NCBI GenBank assembly: GCA_900546885.1
Contig: UREN01000014.1
Location: forward strand, 1-39,585
Direction: 5' to 3'
DNA: 39,585 nt
From: an uncultured Oscillospiraceae bacterium
GTDB lineage: Bacteria; Bacillota; Clostridia; Oscillospirales; Ruminococcaceae
Below, piece after piece: positions 14,444 through 22,005 of this stretch. The stretch's first letter is position 1, and the number at the start of each line of letters is the position of its first letter. The notes under the pieces are model-generated. The model was not told where the DNA came from. It saw only the letters and a program-made list of their open reading frames with translations, and did not search any database. A program made the position numbers and the translations under genes.

Positions 14444-14472
14444 AGCATACCACAGAAAACGGCACAAGGCAA
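14444..14472 (-). promoter_or_regulatory. Promoter of the riboswitch transcript
   Basis: Minus strand: -35 TTGCCT (14472-14467), 17-base spacer, extended TGgTATGCT (-10 at 14449-14444). It diverges from the promoter of the HD-domain gene, with overlapping control regions. Confidence 0.75.
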
Positions 14473-14492
14473 GTGGTTTGGCACGTTTGCGC

Positions 14493-14521
14493 TTGTATTT
14501 TGGCGCGCAATGCGGTATCTT
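14493..14521 (+). promoter_or_regulatory. Promoter of the HD-domain gene
   Basis: Plus strand: -35 TTGTAT (14493-14498), 17-base spacer, -10 TATCTT (14516-14521), giving a short leader of about 28 bases before the start codon. Confidence 0.6.
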
Positions 14522-14555
14522 AAGAAGAAAAGAAGCAACAAAGGAGAGGTGCGCT

Positions 14556-15128
14556 ATGCAGCGTCAGGACGCAGTAAAACTGGTACAAAAATATAACAAA
14601 GAGCCTTTTCACATGCAGCACGCCTTCACGGTAGAGGCTGTGATGCGCTGGTTTGCAAACGAGCTTGGCTATGGCAGCGAGGCCGATTTTTGGGCGCTTG
14701 CGGGCCTGCTTCACGATGTGGATTTTGAGATGTGGCCCGACGAACACTGCAAAAAAGCGCCCGAGCTGCTGGCCGAAATTGGCGCAGATGAAGCGCTGGT
14801 GCACGCTGTATGCAGCCACGGCTGGGGCGAGTGCAGCGACGTAGAGCCCGTGCACCAGATGGAAAAGGTGCTGTTTGCCACAGACGAATTGACGGGCCTG
14901 ATTGGCGCGGCTGCGCGCATGCGCCCGTCGAAAAGCTGTAAAGATATGGAGCTTTCCAGCCTGAAAAAGAAATTTAAGGATAAGCGCTTTGCGGCGGGCT
15001 GCTCGCGCGATATTATCCGCCAGGGCGCCGGGCTGCTGGGCTGGGAGCTGGACGAGCTGCTGGATAAAACGCTGGCCGCCATGCGCGCCAGCGAGGATGC
15101 CATTGAGGCCGAGATGGCCGCGCTGTAA
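14556..15128 (+). CDS. HD-domain metal-dependent phosphohydrolase
   Basis: Encodes 190 aa. The HD-type motif set is visible: MQHAFTVEAVMRWFA (first His), LAGLLHDVDFEMWPDEH (HD pair), then VHAVCSHGWGE and a conserved Asp (FATDELTGLIGA). This matches small stand-alone HD proteins that act on nucleotides or related phosphoesters; the substrate is unknown. The C-terminal third (SLKKKFKDKRFAAGCSRDII...) is the usual helical cap. AAGGAGAGG precedes the ATG. It is a single-gene unit ended by a strong terminator. Confidence 0.9.
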   Translation: MQRQDAVKLVQKYNKEPFHMQHAFTVEAVMRWFANELGYGSEADFWALAGLLHDVDFEMWPDEHCKKAPELLAEIGADEALVHAVCSHGWGECSDVEPVHQMEKVLFATDELTGLIGAAARMRPSKSCKDMELSSLKKKFKDKRFAAGCSRDIIRQGAGLLGWELDELLDKTLAAMRASEDAIEAEMAAL

Positions 15129-15162
15129 AGGCGCGGGCGCATACGCTTTGCACGGTTTGCCT

Positions 15163-15203
15163 CTGTGCCCGCGCCGCCTTTGCGGCGCGGGCACAGGTTT
15201 TTT
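15163..15203 (+). terminator. Intrinsic terminator of the HD-domain gene
   Basis: Perfect 15-bp arms (CTGTGCCCGCGCCGC and its complement) are separated by a four-base loop and followed by GTTTTTT. The next gene starts 21 bases later, so it needs read-through or its own promoter; none is obvious. Confidence 0.85.
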
Positions 15204-15223
15204 GCACAGAAAGGGGGCGCCGC

Positions 15224-15772
15224 ATGGCGGCCAGGCTTATCTTGAACATTGCCGTCAGCCTGGACGGCTATCTTGCAGACAAGGCCGGGGGCTATGCCTG
15301 GATAACCGGCCACGGGGACGCAGGGCAGAACACCAGGGCGCAGTTTTGCTTTGAAACGTTCCTGGCCGGGTGCGGCACCGTGGTGATGGGCCGCAACGCA
15401 TACGACGACTGCGGCATTGAGCACATAGACGGCTGGCAAGAAAAGCATTTTCTTGTGGCCTCTCACCGCCCGCGCCCCGCAGATGCGCCGCCGAATGTGG
15501 AATTTTTCTGCGGCGGGCTTGCCGAAAAAGTGGCAGAGCAGAAGCGGCGCGCCCAGGGCGGCATCTGGCTGTTCGGCGGCGGGCAGGTTGCCAGCGCCCT
15601 GCTTCGCGCGGGCCTTGTGGATGAGGCCGTCATCGGCGTGCTGCCCATTATTCTGGGCGCGGGCCGCAGGCTGTTTGTTGGCGAAATGCCAACGCGCCTT
15701 CTGCATTTGCAGGAATGCACCGTCACAGACGGCATTGCCATGCTGCACGATACAAACAGGGGCCGGTCTTAA
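15224..15772 (+). CDS. Dihydrofolate reductase-fold (RibD C-terminal type) reductase
   Basis: Encodes 182 aa. Family motifs are LILNIAVSLDGYLADKAGGY at the start, GTVVMGRNAYDD at about 50, and GGIWLFGGGQVASALLRAGL with VDEAVIGVLPIILGAGRRLF. These form the NADPH-binding fold of the RibD_C/YyaP-YwjB group, whose members are usually uncharacterised reductases, not true DHFR or riboflavin enzymes. AAAGGGGG precedes the ATG. The last codons lie inside a perfect 20-bp inverted repeat that forms the transcript end. Confidence 0.88.
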   Translation: MAARLILNIAVSLDGYLADKAGGYAWITGHGDAGQNTRAQFCFETFLAGCGTVVMGRNAYDDCGIEHIDGWQEKHFLVASHRPRPADAPPNVEFFCGGLAEKVAEQKRRAQGGIWLFGGGQVASALLRAGLVDEAVIGVLPIILGAGRRLFVGEMPTRLLHLQECTVTDGIAMLHDTNRGRS

Positions 15773-15793
15773 AACCGGCCCCTGTTTGTATCG
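15748..15793. terminator. Long perfect inverted repeat spanning the reductase stop codon
   Basis: Arms 15748-15767 and 15774-15793 are perfect 20-bp complements around a six-base loop (CTTAAA) containing the TAA stop. No T-run follows on either strand. It separates converging genes and likely stabilises or ends both transcripts. Confidence 0.6.
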
Positions 15794-15829
15794 AATAAGA
15801 ACGCCGCCTGGGCGGCCTGCAGCCATAGC

Positions 15830-16702
15830 TCAGCCTTCCGCCTGCCCGTGCGGTTTTTGCGGCGCGCCGCCCGCGGCGGCCGCCTTGAAAAAGGCAATTT
15901 CGCGCGCCCAGCCCGCGTCGTCGTTCGGCGTCTCCAGTATTTTGGGCAGGCCCGCCAGCACGGGGTGCTGCGCAATGCGCGCAAAGGCTTCGGCCCCAAT
16001 GTGCCCTTCGCCTATCTGCGCGTGCCTGTCTTTTCGGGCGCCGCAGGGGTTCAGGCTGTCGTTCACATGCAGCGCTTTCAACTTGTTCAACCCAATGACG
16101 CGGTCAAACTGCGCCAGCACGCCGTCCAAATCGTGCACAATGTCATAGCCGCCGTCCCACACATGGCAGGTGTCCAGGCACACGGCCACCTTCTCGTTCA
16201 GGCGCACCTTGTCCAGAATGGCGGCCAGTTCTTCAAATGTGCGGCCCACCTCGCTGCCCTTGCCCGCCATCGTCTCCAGCAGCACCGTGGTGGTGATGCC
16301 CGGCGTGAGGATGGCGTTCAGCTGCGCGGCAATCAGGCGCACGCCCTCTTTCGCGCCCTGGCCCACATGGCTGCCCGGGTGAAAATTGTAATATTGGCCG
16401 GGCAGCGCGGCCTCCAGCCGCGCAAGGTCTTCTTCCATGGCGCGGTGGGCAAAATCGCGCACGGCCTCGTCTTTGCCGCAGGCGTTCAGCGTGTAGGGCG
16501 CGTGCGCCACCAGCGTGCCAAAGCCGTTTTCCCGCAGAAAGGTTCGCAGGGCTGCGGCGTCCGCCTCGTCCAGCGGTTTTTGCGCGCCGCCGCGCGGGTT
16601 GCGCGTAAAAAAGGCAAAGGTGTTGCCGCCCAGCTTCGCGGCCTGCTTGCCCATGGCAAGGTACCCCTTGGAAGAAGATACATGGTTGCCTATCAAAAAC
16701 AT
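15830..16702 (-). CDS. nfo: Deoxyribonuclease IV (AP endonuclease, Nfo family)
   Basis: Encodes 290 aa, the normal length. Zinc-binding signatures are all present: GNHVSSSKGY at the start, NFHPGSHVGQG, TVLLETMAGKGSEVG, VCLDTCHVWDGGYD, and HVNDSLNPCGARKDRHAQIG with EGHIG. The enzyme incises DNA at abasic sites in base-excision repair. The ATG at 16702 follows AAAGGGAA; longer frame upstream overlaps the promoter. The C-terminal tail (AAAAGGAPQKPHGQ) is low complexity. Confidence 0.96.
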   Translation of the reverse strand: MFLIGNHVSSSKGYLAMGKQAAKLGGNTFAFFTRNPRGGAQKPLDEADAAALRTFLRENGFGTLVAHAPYTLNACGKDEAVRDFAHRAMEEDLARLEAALPGQYYNFHPGSHVGQGAKEGVRLIAAQLNAILTPGITTTVLLETMAGKGSEVGRTFEELAAILDKVRLNEKVAVCLDTCHVWDGGYDIVHDLDGVLAQFDRVIGLNKLKALHVNDSLNPCGARKDRHAQIGEGHIGAEAFARIAQHPVLAGLPKILETPNDDAGWAREIAFFKAAAAGGAPQKPHGQAEG

Positions 16703-16753
16703 GGCTGTATTCCCTTTCTGCCCGCGCAGCATGCCGCTTTTCCCGGCGCCGCG

Positions 16754-16786
16754 CGTGGCAAACAAATTGTACCACATCTTGCCACG
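16754..16786 (-). promoter_or_regulatory. Promoter of nfo inside an inverted repeat
   Basis: The minus strand has TGgTACAAT (-10 at 16771-16766). It is bracketed by CGTGGCAA (16754-16761) and TTGCCACG (16779-16786), perfect 8-bp arms 17 bases apart, a layout suited to a dimeric repressor. Confidence 0.5.
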
Positions 16787-16808
16787 AAGGGGAATGCCCG
16801 GCCGTGTG

Positions 16809-18290
16809 TCAGCCACCGCACCCTTTTTTGATGCGGTTCATGTACTGTGTGGGGCTTTCGCCCGTGATCTGCTTGAACACTTTGGAAAAATAGAACGGGT
16901 CTTCATACCCCACCTCCTGCGAGATCTCGCGCATGAGAAGGTCTGTGTCCCGCATCAGGGCCTGGGCGCGCTGTATGCGAAGCTGCGCCACATACTTGCC
17001 CGGCGACATGCCGTATTTCGCTTTGAAGATGCCGCTGATGTACGACGGCACGAAGCCGAATTTCTCCGACAGGATCTTGTTGGATATCTCGTGCCGGAAG
17101 TTTGCGGCCAGATACTGTTCCACCATCACGGCAAGCTCCTGCTTTTCTGCGGGCGCCGGAAGGGTGCCCTGCACTTTTTTCAGCAAAAAGCCGATTTGGC
17201 GTTTCATTTCCGGAAGCTGAAAGCCGCTGTGCAGGATATAGCCCAGCTCTTCTTCCACGCGCCAGTACGGCAGGTTTGCGGGGCTTTGCTGGCACAAAGT
17301 GTGAAAAAAGTGCTTGAGCATCATTTCCACTTCCGTAAACTTCAAAGGCGCCCGGGCTGCATTTTCCAGCAGATGCTCCAGCGCCCGCATCGTGTCGGCT
17401 GGGCGCGCCTTTGCACCCTGCAGCGCTTCATCCACCGCGGCAAATGGCCGAACGGCCGGCTCGCTGTGTGTGCCGCCGCTGTCGATCAGGAACGCCGAAT
17501 GACAGAACAGCCTGTTCTTTTCAATATAGTTTTTCACCTCGTGGTATACACTTCGCAGTTTGGAAAGAGGGAATGTGGAAGTAAACAGCAGCGTTGTAAG
17601 CCAGCAGCCGTCCGCCTGCAATTTGCGATGGAGCGCCCGCGCTGAAAAAACATCGGTCAGGCGGCGGTCGAACGACACAACCAGCTTTTCCATCTCTGTG
17701 CGGCCATCCAGCACCCAGGTGGCAACCCCTTCAAACGCACCGGCAACGGCGCCCGGCACGTCCAGCCTTGTCCACAGATCGCCCGCGTCGTACGCCAGGG
17801 CCTCGTCCATCCGCTCGCCCGCGTCCAGATACAGCATCAGAAGGTGGCAATCTGTCTGCGGCAGTTTCTGCACACGGCGGCCGAACAGCGCATCGCGCAG
17901 CGTCTGTTCCCAGTTTTGCTGATCTTTGCGCGAAAACTGCGCTTCTATGCGCCGCAACAGCGCCCACAATTCTTTTTCCTGCAGCGGTTTCAAAAGATAA
18001 TCTGCCGCATGATGCGCACAGGCTTTTCTGGCATACTCAAAATTTTTGTATCCGCTCACCACCACGGACATGATATCCGCATGATGCGCGTCAATATATT
18101 CCAGCACCTCCAGCCCGCTGATGACTGGCAGGTTGATGTCCAGAAACACAAGGTCGATGCCGCCGCGCTTCAGAAAATCAATGGCTTCCCGGCCGTTTTG
18201 CGCGGCCGCCACCACATCAAACGTCGGGCCCGCCTGCCGGATCTTCTGGCAAATACTTCTCAGGATCGGCGGTTCGTCCTCCACCACCAT
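16809..18290 (-). CDS. YesN-type response regulator, receiver plus AraC DNA-binding domain
   Basis: Encodes 493 aa from the ATG at 18290. The receiver (1 to about 120) has the acidic pair in MVVEDEPP, the phospho-acceptor Asp at 51 (FLDINLPVISG), a Ser (VVSGYKN) and the conserved Lys (YLLKPLQ). A middle linker of about 250 residues is usual in the YesN group. The AraC double helix-turn-helix is at about 390-490 (SYISGIFKAKYGMSPGKYV and DPFYFSKVFKQITGESPTQY). It overlaps the kinase gene by 74 bases. The start is odd: GGAGGG lies seven bases before an ATC codon in frame, and 22 bases before this ATG. It likely activates the adjacent ABC importer. Confidence 0.92.
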   Translation of the reverse strand: MVVEDEPPILRSICQKIRQAGPTFDVVAAAQNGREAIDFLKRGGIDLVFLDINLPVISGLEVLEYIDAHHADIMSVVVSGYKNFEYARKACAHHAADYLLKPLQEKELWALLRRIEAQFSRKDQQNWEQTLRDALFGRRVQKLPQTDCHLLMLYLDAGERMDEALAYDAGDLWTRLDVPGAVAGAFEGVATWVLDGRTEMEKLVVSFDRRLTDVFSARALHRKLQADGCWLTTLLFTSTFPLSKLRSVYHEVKNYIEKNRLFCHSAFLIDSGGTHSEPAVRPFAAVDEALQGAKARPADTMRALEHLLENAARAPLKFTEVEMMLKHFFHTLCQQSPANLPYWRVEEELGYILHSGFQLPEMKRQIGFLLKKVQGTLPAPAEKQELAVMVEQYLAANFRHEISNKILSEKFGFVPSYISGIFKAKYGMSPGKYVAQLRIQRAQALMRDTDLLMREISQEVGYEDPFYFSKVFKQITGESPTQYMNRIKKGCGG

Positions 18291-20103
18291 AACGCGGATT
18301 CTGATAAAGCATCCCTCCTATCTTGATAAAGAAACCGCCTTCCGCCGGGCTGCGCACTTCGAAAATGGCGCCAGGCCCATACAGCATGGAAAGCCGGATC
18401 AGGATATTGGAGATCGACAGCCCGCCGATGCGCAGTTCCCGCATCAGCTCCTGCGCATCCTTTGTCTGGATCTCCTGAAATTTTTCACGCAGGCTTTGCA
18501 GCGCCTGGTCGTCTGCCCCGTTGCCGTTGTCCTGCACTTCAAAATACCACTGCGCATCATCCGTGTACAAATGAAGGGAGACCTGCCAGGGGAACTCCTT
18601 GTTTTTTGTTCCGTTTTTGAAGAAATTTTCCACAAGCGGCTGGAAGATGAATTTCGGGATATAGTATTCTCTGTCCTCCCCGTCCATCATAACGGTATAT
18701 CCAAGGTTGTCCTCATAGCGCAGCTTCATCAATTTCAGATAATTGATGGCGTTGTTCAGCTCCTGCTGAACGCTTACCATGGAGTCGTCATAGTCGCTGG
18801 AATAGCGGATCATCTCCGACAAAAGCTGGCACACCTCCGGGATCCTGCCGTATTGCTCCTCGTCTGCCATGGCCGATATGACCGCCATGGTATTATGGAT
18901 GAAATGCGGGTTCATCTGCGCCTGAAGCGCCAGCATGTGCGATTGTATCTCACCCACCTGCGCCGCCATCGTCTTTGCCATGGAGCGCTGCAGGTTTTTC
19001 ATCATGGTGGCAAACGCCTGGTTCAGCTGCACCAGTTCATTGCCCTTGCCGGGGATCAAAAGCGGGCTTTCGCTGAAATTCTGTTCCGGGTCCAGGTTTT
19101 CCAGCACCTCGCACAAATCTGCGATCGGCTGCGTAGTGCGCCGCACCAGCAGATACTGCACCACAAGCGCGATCAGAATGATCAGCACTGCGGCCAGCAG
19201 GATGGTGGCCACCGTCATCCCTACAAACTGGCGGTATCCGCTTTGGTCCTGCACCAGAACAAGCGTCAGCCCATACTGGCTCATGGGCTCGCAGCGGATG
19301 ATGTAATCGTCCTGCTCCTCCGCCAGGCCCGCGCTTTCAAACGCTGTGCGCGGCATGGCGCGCAAAAGCTGCTCCACCTGTTCGGAACCGTTATAGGACA
19401 GGATGATGTCTCCATCGCTGTTCAAAAGGAATCCCTGAAGGTCCGTAGTGTCGAAATCGTAATACTGCCCGAAATTTTTCACAAGATATTGCACCTGCAC
19501 ATATCCCACAACGCGCGCGGGCGTGATGCTGCTGTCATGTATCTGGCGGCATACGGTGAACACAGATTCCTCCTGCTGGCCCAGATAGGGGTCCGACGGG
19601 TCGATATGATACAGCGGCTCTTTGCCGTTTTGGGCAAAATCCGCCTGCAGCTGTACGGCAAACGGCACCGTGGAAGCCGGCTGCAGGAACTGATAATCCA
19701 CCGCCGTGCCCACATAGGTGAAGTCGTTGGTGCCGTTCAGCAGGCAGATGCGGTACACCGAGCTGCGCTTGAGGATGTACGACCACATGAAGCTCTTCAT
19801 CTCCGCGTCTTTTGCCAGCATTTGCGTAAAAGCGTTCTCTTGCCCCTGCGAACCATACAGTTCGCTGAAAGTATCCGTCACATACACATTATTGGAAAGC
19901 TGCAAAGAGATCTCGTCCAGCATCTCCACCGCCGCCCCGATCTGTGAGGCAATGTTTGCCGTTAGAAATTCCATTTGCTGATACTGGTTTTTCTGCATCG
20001 TGCGCACATAATAGGTGCCAACGCCCATTGCAAAAGTAATCACCACACCGGCAATGGCCACGATGCCGCCCATGATGAGCCTTCTTCGAAAACGGTATTT
20101 CAC
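18217..20103 (-). CDS. YesM/LytS-type sensor histidine kinase
   Basis: Encodes 628 aa. A short cytoplasmic start (MKYRFRRRL) and a membrane helix (about 10-30) precede a large extracellular sensing region, probably of the Cache type (about 35-320). A second helix (VATILLAAVLIILIALVVQY) and a HAMP linker lead to the His_kinase domain with QAQMNPHFIHNT (phospho-His near 400) and an ATPase domain with PLVENFFKNGTK and RIGGLSISNI. The start is a GTG with GGAGGT six bases upstream. It probably senses the sugar or its binding protein outside the cell and phosphorylates the overlapping response regulator. Confidence 0.93.
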   Translation of the reverse strand: MKYRFRRRLIMGGIVAIAGVVITFAMGVGTYYVRTMQKNQYQQMEFLTANIASQIGAAVEMLDEISLQLSNNVYVTDTFSELYGSQGQENAFTQMLAKDAEMKSFMWSYILKRSSVYRICLLNGTNDFTYVGTAVDYQFLQPASTVPFAVQLQADFAQNGKEPLYHIDPSDPYLGQQEESVFTVCRQIHDSSITPARVVGYVQVQYLVKNFGQYYDFDTTDLQGFLLNSDGDIILSYNGSEQVEQLLRAMPRTAFESAGLAEEQDDYIIRCEPMSQYGLTLVLVQDQSGYRQFVGMTVATILLAAVLIILIALVVQYLLVRRTTQPIADLCEVLENLDPEQNFSESPLLIPGKGNELVQLNQAFATMMKNLQRSMAKTMAAQVGEIQSHMLALQAQMNPHFIHNTMAVISAMADEEQYGRIPEVCQLLSEMIRYSSDYDDSMVSVQQELNNAINYLKLMKLRYEDNLGYTVMMDGEDREYYIPKFIFQPLVENFFKNGTKNKEFPWQVSLHLYTDDAQWYFEVQDNGNGADDQALQSLREKFQEIQTKDAQELMRELRIGGLSISNILIRLSMLYGPGAIFEVRSPAEGGFFIKIGGMLYQNPRYGGGGRTADPEKYLPEDPAGGPDV

Positions 20104-20161
20104 ACTAGCACCTCCCGCCTGCGCAGCCGGCCACGCCGCTTTGCCGCAGCCTTCCCTCTCG

Positions 20162-20190
20162 AGTATAAAACACAACAAACCACAGGGCAA
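20162..20190 (-). promoter_or_regulatory. Promoter of the two-component genes, embedded in a terminator
   Basis: Minus strand: -35 TTGCCC (20190-20185), 17-base spacer, -10 TATACT (20167-20162). The -35 lies in the loop and arm of the terminator that ends the ABC operon, so kinase and regulator get their own basal transcription. Confidence 0.55.
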
Positions 20191-20209
20191 TACAAGCCCT
20201 GTGGTTTGT
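20175..20209 (-). terminator. Terminator of the ABC importer operon
   Basis: Perfect 14-bp arms (ACAAACCACAGGGC and complement) with a seven-base loop are followed on the minus strand by TGTGTTTT. The hairpin begins 15 bases after the stop of the second permease. Confidence 0.7.
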
Positions 20210-20223
20210 GTGAAAGAGCCCGC

Positions 20224-21051
20224 TCACCCTTTCACAGAACCTGAGACCATGCCTTCCACGATATATTTCTGCAGGCACAGGAACAATATCAGCATCGGCA
20301 GGATGGTGAGCACCAGCGCGCCGAACACATATTGCCAGTCGCGCTGATACTGCCCGAAAAAGTTGTAAATGGTAAGCGGCACCGTCCAGTTCTTGGAAGA
20401 GCCGAAGAAGAACAGCGGGATCATGAAGTTGTTCCAGATATCGATGGCGCTCACCACGATATTTGTCACCAAAATCGGCTTCATCACCGGCAGTAATATC
20501 TGGAACGAAAGGCGCAAAAACCCGCATCCGTCAATGGTGGCCGCCTCGTCGATCTCCCTGGGCACGCTTTTGGTGAAGCTGTAAAACGTCATCACCGTAA
20601 AGGGAAGCCGCAGCGCGATGAACAGGCATATCACCGCCAGATAAGTGCCATAGATGTTCAACACCTTCAGCATGGCAAAGGTGGTTGCGATCTGCAGCGT
20701 GATGGTGAGCCCGAAGATAAAGTAATAGTATACACCGGTGGAAAGCCGGGTGCGCCGCCTGGACAGCACGATCCCCGCCAAAGCCCCAAATATGATGGAA
20801 AACAGCGTGGCCGGCACCGTGATCAGCAGGCTGTTTTTGTATCCGTTCAGGATCTTGCCCTTCTCCAGCACGTGCAGATAGTTTTCCGGGTGGAACTCTG
20901 ACGGAAGCGAGAGGTCGAACGCGCTGGCCTCGGCCTGAGTCTTAAAAGAGCCCAGCACCATCATGATCACCGGCACCAGATAGATCAAAGCGAACAGGAC
21001 AAGCAGCAAAAAGATCACCCAGTTGATGATCTTTGTTTTACGAGTGATCAT
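20224..21051 (-). CDS. Carbohydrate ABC transporter permease (MalG type)
   Basis: Encodes 275 aa with six membrane helices. The EAA loop that contacts the ATPase is PREIDEAATIDGCGFLRLSFQ-type in the last third (DEAATIDG followed by ILLPVMKPIL). This is the CUT1 family, which imports oligosaccharides, disaccharides or glycosides. The ATG overlaps the previous stop as ATGA, so production is coupled to the first permease. The operon lacks an ATPase gene; a shared MsmK-type ATPase elsewhere is likely. Confidence 0.95.
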   Translation of the reverse strand: MITRKTKIINWVIFLLLVLFALIYLVPVIMMVLGSFKTQAEASAFDLSLPSEFHPENYLHVLEKGKILNGYKNSLLITVPATLFSIIFGALAGIVLSRRRTRLSTGVYYYFIFGLTITLQIATTFAMLKVLNIYGTYLAVICLFIALRLPFTVMTFYSFTKSVPREIDEAATIDGCGFLRLSFQILLPVMKPILVTNIVVSAIDIWNNFMIPLFFFGSSKNWTVPLTIYNFFGQYQRDWQYVFGALVLTILPMLILFLCLQKYIVEGMVSGSVKG

Positions 21052-21920
21052 GCCTCCACCTCCCGGGCCACAAGATAACGGTTCAACAGGAACGAGATCA
21101 GCATCACAATGGCGCACAAGATCACGCTGCCCGCACTGGATTCGCCCAGGAACCCGAGCGAGAACGATTGATACACGTAGGTGGAAAGCACCTGGGTGTC
21201 AAAGCCCGGCCCGCCGTTGGTGATGACATAGATGATATCGAACACTTTCAAACCGCCGGAGATGCCAAGCGTGATCACCACCGTGAAGGACGGTGCGATC
21301 AGCGGCAAAGTGATATTGCGAAAACAGGCCCAGGGGCTTGCGCCCTCGATGCTGGCGTATTCATAATAATCTTTGGGCACGGCCTGCAGCGCCGAAATAA
21401 AGATAAACATGTTGAAGCCCGCCCACATCCAGCTTTCGATCAAAATGACCGAGCCGATGGCCGTGCCGTAATGCGCAAGCCAGTCCATGGTGATGCCGCC
21501 GGCGCCCAGCGCCTCCAGCGCATTGTTCAGCAGGCCCGTTTTAGACAAAATGGCCTTGAACAGAACGCCCACCACCGTCACGCTCAGCACGCACGGCGCA
21601 TAATAGATGGTGCGCAGCACGCCGTTGGCGGGGATCTTCCGCACCAAAAGCAGCGCCAGCGCAAGGCCCCCCGCCGTTTTCAGAATTGTGGTGCAGATGG
21701 CAAACAAAAACGTGTTCATCAGCGAGCGCAGGAACACAGGGTCCTGCAAAAGCGTGATGTAGTTGGTGATGCCGCGAAATTCCGGCGCGTAAAAACGGCT
21801 GATGTTCCAGTCGGTGAACGAAAAGAACAGGCTTGCCAGAAGCGGCACGATGGTGAACACCGTAAAAATGAGAAGGGCCGGAATCAGGGCCCAATACGGA
21901 TAAAGAGATTTTTTGCGCAT
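21048..21920 (-). CDS. Carbohydrate ABC transporter permease (MalF type)
   Basis: Encodes 290 aa with six membrane helices; it starts MRKKSLYPYWALIPALLIF. The coupling EAA loop reads YYEYASIEGASPWACFRNIT followed by LPLIAP. TNGGPGFDTQVLSTYVYQ is the usual CUT1 motif near the end. The gene lies 85 bases after the binding-protein gene, behind a hairpin that should reduce its expression relative to that protein. Confidence 0.95.
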   Translation of the reverse strand: MRKKSLYPYWALIPALLIFTVFTIVPLLASLFFSFTDWNISRFYAPEFRGITNYITLLQDPVFLRSLMNTFLFAICTTILKTAGGLALALLLVRKIPANGVLRTIYYAPCVLSVTVVGVLFKAILSKTGLLNNALEALGAGGITMDWLAHYGTAIGSVILIESWMWAGFNMFIFISALQAVPKDYYEYASIEGASPWACFRNITLPLIAPSFTVVITLGISGGLKVFDIIYVITNGGPGFDTQVLSTYVYQSFSLGFLGESSAGSVILCAIVMLISFLLNRYLVAREVEA

Positions 21921-21954
21921 GTCGCGGCTCCCTTCTCTGCGCGTAATGTGTTGG

Positions 21955-21990
21955 AAAAGGGGCGGCAGCCATGCGGATGCCGCCCCTTTT
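21955..21990 (-). terminator. Partial terminator between binding protein and permeases
   Basis: Thirteen-base arms AAAAGGGGCGGCA/TGCCGCCCCTTTT with a ten-base loop begin 15 bases after the binding-protein stop. Such hairpins let the solute-binding protein be made in excess over the permeases. Confidence 0.75.
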
Positions 21991-22005
21991 CATCATGTCG
22001 CCGTG

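Noticed and set aside
13849..14541. Long minus-strand frames across the B12 riboswitch leader
   Set aside because: They run through the aptamer and terminator hairpins; composition is Arg/Ala/Pro-rich and no start has a ribosome site.
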